NCBI GenBank assembly: GCA_050013795.1
Contig: JBEKEO010000080.1
Location: forward strand, 1 to 12,501
Direction of reading: 5' to 3'
Length of the DNA: 12,501 nucleotides
Origin: CAWHOW01 sp050013795
Lineage (GTDB): Bacteria; Bacteroidota; Bacteroidia; Bacteroidales; CG2-30-32-10
Under the pieces are notes generated by a model. It was not told the origin of the DNA. It made no database searches and saw only the letters and a list, made by a program, of their open reading frames with translations. Position 1 is the stretch's first letter; each line of letters starts with the position of its first letter. The position numbers and the translations under genes are program-made. This document shows, piece by piece, positions 7,512 to 12,501 of the stretch.

Positions 7512-8425
7512 GCTATATGAACACCCTTATTAATAAACAATTCTGAAAGTATCAGGATAAACAATGCTATACTTACGTACTCGGTAATGCTTTTAAGAGT
7601 CAGGTTCTTTTTCACCGGGTTTATCATAAACCTTAAATAGAAGAACAGGAATATTATGGCCGTACATGTCAATAGCAAATAAAACACAATTGAAAAATCA
7701 AGGTTCAGAGATATTAAGCAAAGGAGAACTATTGCACACATCATACTGAGCAATGGCAGCAGTGCCGCTTTCACAGGTCCAAATAATTTAGAATAGGTGA
7801 CATAATCCGTTTCTTCTCCGCGTGGCTTTATTTTCCGTGAAGTTTCCCATGCCAGGACAGGCAGAAAGAAAATCAATATTGTACAAATAACAGGAAAAGA
7901 AAATACTGTATGCCCTGTCACATGAAACACTGTGCATACAGCGTAAATATTTACAATTAATGTCAGGGGTTGATGCGTAATAACAGCCAATAATAAACTA
8001 TTCCTGATATGTTTTTCCATGAAAAACCATTTAAAAGTCAGGAATCCATAAAGGACGATTATTGCAAATGGTATCCAAAAGGAAATGAAAATGACATTCA
8101 TCACAAACATTAAAATAAAAATAATTATGCCGAGTATCCTGATATCATTAAATCGTACGGCACCACTTGGCAAAGGTCTGTCGGGAAATAAAATCTTATC
8201 GGTAGCTGCATCTTTAAACTCATCGGCTATCCTGAATAAAAGCATCGTCCCAAAAACAGTGAACAATCCGCATAACGAACTCAAAGGCAATACCAGTGGT
8301 TTCATTCCTAATACTTCCATTGTCAGGAAATAAAGGCTATAATATGACAAAACGGAAAAAGGGACATAAACAGATAAGGGAAACATTTCCTTAAAATAAA
8401 CAACTAACCGTTTCAGAAAATTCAT
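7505..8425 (-). CDS. UbiA-family prenyltransferase (integral membrane)
   Basis: The 306-residue protein has about eight or nine hydrophobic segments. The first Asp-rich motif lies between the second and third of these, as in UbiA enzymes: ADEFKDAATD (67-76) places D68, D72 and D76 in a D-x3-D-x3-D array that would hold Mg-diphosphate. It is followed by FPDRPLPSG, the usual 'RPL..G' turn. The second polar loop reads WETSRKIKPRGEETDYVTYSK (from 193), where a canonical UbiA would show DxxxD. The E-x2-RK-...-EE-x-D form looks like a distinct sub-branch. Such enzymes move a prenyl group from a diphosphate to an aromatic, glycerol-phosphate or other acceptor. The start lies 4 nt after the GNAT-like gene and the end overlaps the PEP-synthase-like gene by 7 nt (ATGGTGA). 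The acceptor is unknown. Confidence 0.82.
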   Translation of the reverse strand: MNFLKRLVVYFKEMFPLSVYVPFSVLSYYSLYFLTMEVLGMKPLVLPLSSLCGLFTVFGTMLLFRIADEFKDAATDKILFPDRPLPSGAVRFNDIRILGIIIFILMFVMNVIFISFWIPFAIIVLYGFLTFKWFFMEKHIRNSLLLAVITHQPLTLIVNIYAVCTVFHVTGHTVFSFPVICTILIFFLPVLAWETSRKIKPRGEETDYVTYSKLFGPVKAALLPLLSMMCAIVLLCLISLNLDFSIVFYLLLTCTAIIFLFFYLRFMINPVKKNLTLKSITEYVSIALFILILSELFINKGVHIAW

Positions 8426-8429
8426 TGAA

Positions 8430-9542
8430 TTACAATTTTATATTAAATAAATGATGTGTTCGCATCTTAACATACAGCTCATCCGTATAATGCCTGTTAG
8501 GAGCATTTTCCCGCATTAATGGGAATATGGCAAACTTATATTTTTCAGAATCGCATATGGCTTCCATTGACTTGCTTATTGCTACTCTTCCCAGATTCAA
8601 CGGCATGTCATATTTTTTATTTCCTATGACCATAGCCTGCCTGATGGCGTTTATTTTTATCCCTCCCTGGTAAATGTTTGCATATTCAGATTTACCTGAA
8701 TTAAACAGGTATTTTATTTTCGCCAGGAAATTCGTTTTCCCGTTCATTTTCATCAAAGCTGTTACGCGGTCCTTTAATACGAACAAAAATCCAATTGGAT
8801 TGCCTGAAGGATCTACGCCTATAAATGACGCATCCTTATCTAAAAGTGAAAGGACCGAACTATACATTTCATAATAATCTTTCTTTGATATTCCTGAAAA
8901 ACCAGCAAAACTCCGATATATTTCTGTTACCAAATCATATGAAATATCAAAGAACTTCTTTTCGTTTTTTTTAGTAAAAGATAAAGCTTTATACCCAAGT
9001 TTATCAAACAGTTGCAGTTGTTCGGATTGATTTTTAATGAATGTTCTCATCCCGCTTTTATCCACAATGCGTGTTTGCCATTCAAAGCAAGGTTCGAAAC
9101 CATACCTGGTAAATAATTCAGGGTAATATTCAGGGTTACGCGGTTCGCCTATATATGGTTTCTCATCAAAACCGCTTGTCTGGAACCTGTAATTATGCCA
9201 AATGGAAAAATCAACAGGGCCTATAACAATTTCACATTCTTTATTACGAAGCCAGTCAATTGCTTTATTCAATAAATTTTCAGCCACAGCATATTCGTTT
9301 ACACATTCAAATAAGCCAATCAGCCCGGTATGCTTTTCTTCAAAGTTCATTCGCGGATTGATCATGGCAGAAATCCTTCCGACAACTTCACCATCGTTTA
9401 CAGCTATAAATCTTTCAAAAACACCACCAGATTTAAAAAAGAAATTCTTTTCTGGATTTACAAGATCCATTTCACTTTCACGGAACTTTGGAATTATGTT
9501 TTCCGTATGTTTCGAAAACATAAGCCCACATTCGATAAACAT
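8430..9542 (-). CDS. GNAT-like N-acyltransferase-family protein, first gene of the lipid operon
   Basis: The protein is 370 residues from the first ATG. It resembles the long (about 370-390 residue) GNAT-superfamily proteins common in Bacteroidota: FIAVNDGEVVGRISAMINPRMN (45-66), a GLFECVNEYAVAENLLNKAIDWL stretch, then GPVDFSIWHNYRFQTSGFD (108-126) and NPEYYPELFTRYGFE (136-150). The C-terminal half has a second GNAT-like part (ASFIGVDPSGNPIGFLFVLKD). Catalytic function and acyl donor are unproven for most relatives. The annotated ATG may not be the true start. The frame stays open upstream to a stop at 9660-9662 without another ATG, and 15 codons from a CTG at 9587 restore the N-terminal strand and helix (IYNISDNATFKN) that relatives have before this point. 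It opens the six-gene operon, 4 nt before the UbiA gene. Confidence 0.72.
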   Translation of the reverse strand: MFIECGLMFSKHTENIIPKFRESEMDLVNPEKNFFFKSGGVFERFIAVNDGEVVGRISAMINPRMNFEEKHTGLIGLFECVNEYAVAENLLNKAIDWLRNKECEIVIGPVDFSIWHNYRFQTSGFDEKPYIGEPRNPEYYPELFTRYGFEPCFEWQTRIVDKSGMRTFIKNQSEQLQLFDKLGYKALSFTKKNEKKFFDISYDLVTEIYRSFAGFSGISKKDYYEMYSSVLSLLDKDASFIGVDPSGNPIGFLFVLKDRVTALMKMNGKTNFLAKIKYLFNSGKSEYANIYQGGIKINAIRQAMVIGNKKYDMPLNLGRVAISKSMEAICDSEKYKFAIFPLMRENAPNRHYTDELYVKMRTHHLFNIKL

Positions 9543-9631
9543 ATTTTTGAATGTGGCATTGTCGGAAATATTATAAATAGTTGCCAGAATTAATGAATAA
9601 ATTAAGGAAATAGATAGATGAAATATTTTGA

Positions 9632-9639
9632 CAAAGATA
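9632..9639 (-). promoter_or_regulatory. Candidate -7 box for the six-gene lipid operon
   Basis: The minus strand reads TATCTTTG, a full TAnnTTTG match, about 90 bases before the ATG at 9542 and about 45 before the possible CTG start at 9587. No good TTTG lies at the expected -33 distance. The rest of the 9543-9813 gap holds AT-rich sequence with no gene that I can see. Confidence 0.4.
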
Positions 9640-9805
9640 TAAGAAACTGTATAGAAATGTTAGCCTAATTTGACCATCAAATTAAGGATTTAACATAGAA
9701 TAAAATTGGATCGAAGTATTTTTACAGAATAAAAAAAATAAAAGGGAATAATCTCTTCCTTATTCACAGTAAGCACGAAGTTTTTTGGAATGAATAAAAA
9801 CAGAA

Positions 9806-9843
9806 AATAAAAAGGAAGTCACTTTAGAAAACGAAGGACTTCC
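9806..9843 (-). terminator. Rho-independent terminator of tRNA-Asn
   Basis: GGAAGTC (9814-9820) pairs with GACTTCC (9837-9843). The stem extends by CTT/AAG across one bulged A to give ten pairs and a 9-base loop. On the minus strand it is followed by TTTTTATTTTC. It begins 8 bases after the 3' end of the tRNA, exactly where a tRNA terminator should be. Confidence 0.8.
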
Positions 9844-9850
9844 AGTAGTG

Positions 9851-9924
9851 CTCCCCCTGCAAGACTTGAACTTGCGACCCTCTGATTAACAGTCAGATGC
9901 TCTAACCAACTGAGCTAAGGAGGA
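9851..9924 (-). tRNA. tRNA-Asn (anticodon GTT)
   Basis: The 74-base minus-strand cloverleaf has these parts: acceptor TCCTCCT with AGGGGGA (one T·G wobble), D arm GCTC-AGTTGGTTA-GAGC, anticodon arm TCTGA-CTGTTAA-TCAGA, variable loop GGGTC, T arm GCAAG-TTCAAGT-CTTGC, discriminator G. The anticodon GTT lies at 9890-9888 and reads AAC and AAU codons. CCA is not encoded; the sequence after the discriminator continues with CAC. The T loop and D loop carry the invariant GG and TTC residues. It is a single gene with its own promoter and terminator. Confidence 0.97.
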
Positions 9925-9938
9925 GTATTTAAGGAGCG

Positions 9939-9969
9939 CAAAATTAAACCATTGATTTGAAATAAACAA
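9939..9969 (-). promoter_or_regulatory. Promoter of tRNA-Asn (TTG-N20-TAATTTTG)
   Basis: On the minus strand TAATTTTG (9946-9939) matches the Bacteroidota -7 consensus TAnnTTTG, and a TTG (9969-9967) lies 20 bases upstream as the -33 element. The -7 box ends 14 bases before the first base of the tRNA, leaving a very short 5' leader. Confidence 0.65.
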
Positions 9970-9977
9970 TATATTTG
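9970..9977 (+). promoter_or_regulatory. -7 box of the adenosine-kinase-like gene promoter
   Basis: TATATTTG matches TAnnTTTG, 25 bases before the ATG at 10003. The possible -33 (TTG at 9952-9954) is only 15 bases upstream, closer than usual. This box is directly next to the -33 element of the divergent tRNA promoter. The sequence before the ATG is A-rich without a Shine-Dalgarno site. Confidence 0.5.
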
Positions 9978-10002
9978 TAAAAATTTAAAAAATATAATAC
10001 GG

Positions 10003-10968
10003 ATGAAAAAAGTTATCGGCATTGGAAATGCCCTGGTAGACCTGATGACACGCATCGAAGATGATGCTCTGCTCAAAGACCTTAATTTGCCCAAAGGAAG
10101 CATGCAACTTGTTGATAAGAATGTTTCACGCGCCATTATAGAAAAAACAAAGAAGTTCCCGCGCACAATAGCCAGCGGAGGTTCTGCTGCCAATACCATT
10201 CACGGGCTTGCCCGCCTTGGCATTGAAAGCGGTTTTATAGGCAAGATAGGCAGGGATGAAATGGGAAAATACTTTAAAGAAGACATGGAGAAAAGCAATA
10301 TCAAAACATGCTTGCTTGAAAGCACTGATGATTCGGGTGTTGCCGTTGCCCTTGTCAGCCCTGACGGCGAAAGGACATTTGCTGTGCATCTTGGAGCTGC
10401 AGTTGAACTTACTGCGCATGATATGAAACCTGAATTCTTCAATGGATACGACCTGCTTCATATTGAAGGTTATCTTTTACAGAATTATTCGTTAATAGAA
10501 ACTGCCTGCGACATGGCTAAGAAAAGCGGGCTTAAAGTTTCGCTCGACCTTGCCAGCTTTAATGTGGTGGAAGCGCATAAAGATTTTCTTACCTATATAA
10601 GTAAGAACTATGCGGATATTATTTTCGCAAATGAAGATGAAGCTAAAGCCATGACGGGTGTTCATCCTGAAGATGCCGTGCATCACATAGCCGAATGGTG
10701 CGATGTAGCTGTTGTGAAAACAGGAAAAGAAGGTTCCCTTATCAAAACAGGAGGAGAAGTATACAAGATCGACCCCTTACAAGCCAATGTTGTTGACACA
10801 ACAGGCGCAGGAGACCTGTATGCCGCAGGATTTCTTTATGGTTTATTAAATGAAATTTCCATGACCGAATGCGGAAGAATAGGCTCGCTTCTCGGGAAGC
10901 ATGTTATAGAACAGATAGGAGCAAAGATCTCCGATAAGGACTGGGAAGATATCAGGAAAAAAGTATAA
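10003..10968 (+). CDS. PfkB-family sugar/nucleoside kinase, probably adenosine kinase
   Basis: The 321-residue length is typical of ribokinase-fold PfkB kinases. The N-terminal strand VIGIGNALVDLM (4-15) carries the substrate-contact Asn and Asp. SGGSAANTIHGLARLG (58-73) is the first PfkB signature region, followed by GKIGRDEMG (80-88). FANEDEA (208-214) is the usual N-x-x-E loop, VVKTGKEGS (237-245) precedes the ATP site, and DTTGAGDLYAAGFLYG (265-280) is the second signature, with D271 the catalytic base and GAG the anion hole. Adenosine-kinase-like enzymes of Bacteroidota have this pattern; they phosphorylate adenosine with ATP to AMP. Substrate choice within the family cannot be fixed from sequence, and another nucleoside or sugar remains possible. 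It is a single-gene unit. I see no strong terminator in 10969-11187, only a short GGCTTTTAGCC hairpin near 10999 with no T-run. Confidence 0.82.
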   Translation: MKKVIGIGNALVDLMTRIEDDALLKDLNLPKGSMQLVDKNVSRAIIEKTKKFPRTIASGGSAANTIHGLARLGIESGFIGKIGRDEMGKYFKEDMEKSNIKTCLLESTDDSGVAVALVSPDGERTFAVHLGAAVELTAHDMKPEFFNGYDLLHIEGYLLQNYSLIETACDMAKKSGLKVSLDLASFNVVEAHKDFLTYISKNYADIIFANEDEAKAMTGVHPEDAVHHIAEWCDVAVVKTGKEGSLIKTGGEVYKIDPLQANVVDTTGAGDLYAAGFLYGLLNEISMTECGRIGSLLGKHVIEQIGAKISDKDWEDIRKKV

Positions 10969-11187
10969 ACTGTTTTTCAATTATTGTTGTTACTATCCGG
11001 CTTTTAGCCAGACAGGTCAGTTCAAATTAAATTGACTGCCGATACAACCTTATAAAATAATTATCACTCTGTTAAAAAACACATTAATTAGTGTTGTTTG
11101 TGAAATTTATTTTACATTTACAGTATCAAATCAGGAGTAAACCCAAAATCCTTAATAATAGTAATTATATAACTAAAACAAAAAATT

Positions 11188-12501
11188 ATGAAAAAAGTAT
11201 TTACTATTTTATTTGCATTATTTGCTGTTTTGATTGTTTCAAGCACAAATGGCCAGAATTTCGTTCAGCTTTCTAAGACAGATGCAGGGCAAACCATTGC
11301 TCTTGCGCCTGACCAGGTACTGGAAATAAACCTGCCTGAGATCCCGTCAAGCGGTTATACATGGTGCGAAGCTACTGCTTCTGATAATAAAACTATCAGT
11401 AAAACGATAGCTCAAATCGGAGGAAGTGATTTCATTGATAATCCATTTTCAGGTAAATCAATTAAGCATAAAATGGTCGGGCAATCAGGCAACAGGATTA
11501 TCAGGTATGAAGGCACAACAACAGGAACAACCGAACTTACATTAGCGTTAAGACGCCCATGGGAAAAAGATAAGCCTGCCATTGATAATTTTACCGTATA
11601 TGTAATATCAGGAGGAAAATATACAGGAAGCTATAAGCCTCCTTTAAAGCAAACTTTTAATAATCATAAAACTTCAACATCATCTTCGCTTCCCTCTCAT
11701 TTTGACTGGCGGCCGAAATGCACTCCAATTGCTAATCAGCAGCAGTGCGGCGATTGCTGGGCTTTTGCAGGATGCGGCGTTTTTGAATGCAATATTAAAA
11801 TAACCGATGACTCCGTCAGGGATATTTCAGAAGAATACCTAACAAATTGTGATGTTGCATATTATGGTTGCAATGGCGGCGATTGCCCCTTGGATTATTG
11901 GATGCCTCCTAAAGGAGCTGTTTATGAATCGGAAGATCCCTGGACTACAACTGAAGGCGGTGGAACTGCAGGAGCATGCGGAGGGCCTTATGTATATCAT
12001 GAGACAATTAACAGCTGGGCTTTTGTTCCGGGAGAAAATGCCGATTACATCCCGTCAGATGCCAGTATGAAAGAAGCCATATTTTATTATGGCCCGATCT
12101 GGGTTGCCGTTGATGCTTCAAGCGGCGCATGGCAATCGTATACCAGTGGAATATTAACGGAACATAATACCAACACGGATCATGCAGTTTGTCTTGTCGG
12201 TTGGGTTGACAGTGCATCTGTATCCGGTGGCGGTTACTGGATATTAAGAAATTCTTGGGGCTCAACCTGGGGTATTAGTGGATATATGTATATATCTTAT
12301 GGCAGCGATGCTGTTGGAACTGAAGCTGCTTTCATGCAATATAAATGCAAGAATAATGATTTCCAGATGGTAAATGTTATATCTCCTGTTACTGCCTGCG
12401 GAATGACCAATTCCGAGAATGTTTCTGCCGAGATAATTTATAACGGTTGCAATACTATTCCAACCGGTGATACTCTTTTTGCGGGATACCGGGCTGATAG
12501 C
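11188..12501 (+). CDS. Secreted papain-family (C1A) cysteine peptidase with N-terminal chagasin-like inhibitor domain; 3' end cut by window
   Basis: The frame is open from ATG 11188 to the right edge, 438 codons with no stop. A signal peptide occupies residues 1 to about 22 (MKKVFTILFALF...NGQ). Residues of about 25-140 look like a chagasin/I42 cysteine-protease inhibitor: LEINLPEIPSSGYTW (SGYTW 55-59) matches the NPTTGYxW loop, and LRRPWE (121-126) matches the RPW loop. A short linker with Ser/Thr leads to the C1A domain, about 168-385: Q184, QQCGDCWAF with C190 as nucleophile, YGCNGG (226-231), H332 in DHAVCLVGW, and N355 in WILRNSWGSTWG. All catalytic residues are present. From about 393 a new beta domain begins (VISPVTACGMTNSENVSAEI...), the type that in Bacteroidota often precedes a T9SS sorting domain; that tail is outside the window. 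The A-rich leader lacks a Shine-Dalgarno site. Confidence 0.88.
   Translation, partial: MKKVFTILFALFAVLIVSSTNGQNFVQLSKTDAGQTIALAPDQVLEINLPEIPSSGYTWCEATASDNKTISKTIAQIGGSDFIDNPFSGKSIKHKMVGQSGNRIIRYEGTTTGTTELTLALRRPWEKDKPAIDNFTVYVISGGKYTGSYKPPLKQTFNNHKTSTSSSLPSHFDWRPKCTPIANQQQCGDCWAFAGCGVFECNIKITDDSVRDISEEYLTNCDVAYYGCNGGDCPLDYWMPPKGAVYESEDPWTTTEGGGTAGACGGPYVYHETINSWAFVPGENADYIPSDASMKEAIFYYGPIWVAVDASSGAWQSYTSGILTEHNTNTDHAVCLVGWVDSASVSGGGYWILRNSWGSTWGISGYMYISYGSDAVGTEAAFMQYKCKNNDFQMVNVISPVTACGMTNSENVSAEIIYNGCNTIPTGDTLFAGYRADS

Noticed and set aside
7166..7533. Plus-strand open frames opposite the PEP-synthase-like gene
   Set aside because: They lie wholly inside a gene with clear domain motifs on the other strand, and their products match no protein pattern.
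10999..11038. Terminator after the kinase gene (GGCTTTTAGCC and the CAGTTCAA/TTGACTG pairing)
   Set aside because: The stems are short or bulged and neither is followed by a T-run on the plus strand.
12008..12265. Minus-strand open frame of 85 codons inside the peptidase gene
   Set aside because: The plus strand here encodes the catalytic His and Asn motifs of the C1A domain, so the minus-strand frame is a shadow.

Overview
The window looks like chromosomal DNA from a member of the Bacteroidota, probably environmental rather than a well-known pathogen. The evidence is AT-rich DNA, a secreted protein with a type IX secretion (T9SS) C-terminal sorting domain, TAnnTTTG-type -7 promoter boxes, start codons preceded by A-rich sequence instead of Shine-Dalgarno sites, and OmpA-like envelope proteins. 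No transposase, integrase, phage gene or CRISPR array was seen.

Layout. (1) Positions 76-1274, + strand: a periplasmic protein with two OmpA-like domains, followed by a small lipoprotein. (2) Positions 1275-2758: a secreted T9SS-sorted protein on the - strand with a strong terminator. It is bracketed by two degenerate copies of an intergenic direct repeat. (3) Positions 2759-9542, - strand: a tightly packed six-gene operon, in transcription order GNAT-like acyltransferase, UbiA-family prenyltransferase, a PEP-synthase/rifampicin-phosphotransferase-like enzyme, CdsA-like cytidylyltransferase, phytol/dolichol-kinase-like protein and a membrane-anchored START-domain protein. Junctions are 4- to 14-nt overlaps or gaps of 4-7 nt. 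(4) Positions 9814-9977: tRNA-Asn(GTT) on the - strand with its own promoter and terminator, with a promoter for the next gene pointing the other way. (5) Positions 10003-10968, +: a PfkB-family kinase of adenosine-kinase type. (6) Positions 11188 to the right edge, +: a secreted papain-family (C1A) cysteine peptidase that carries an N-terminal chagasin-like (I42) inhibitor domain. The right edge cuts it.

The most interesting part is the six-gene operon. Three of its products are polytopic membrane proteins of prenol/lipid-activating families (UbiA, CdsA, phytol kinase). One is a soluble multidomain phosphotransferase with a swivelling His domain, one an acyltransferase-like protein, and one a lipid-binding START protein. 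Together they suggest an undescribed pathway that activates a prenyl or other lipid alcohol, transfers it to an acceptor and moves the product. This is inference from family membership and gene order; no substrate can be read from the sequence. The second notable item is the inhibitor-peptidase fusion at the right end.
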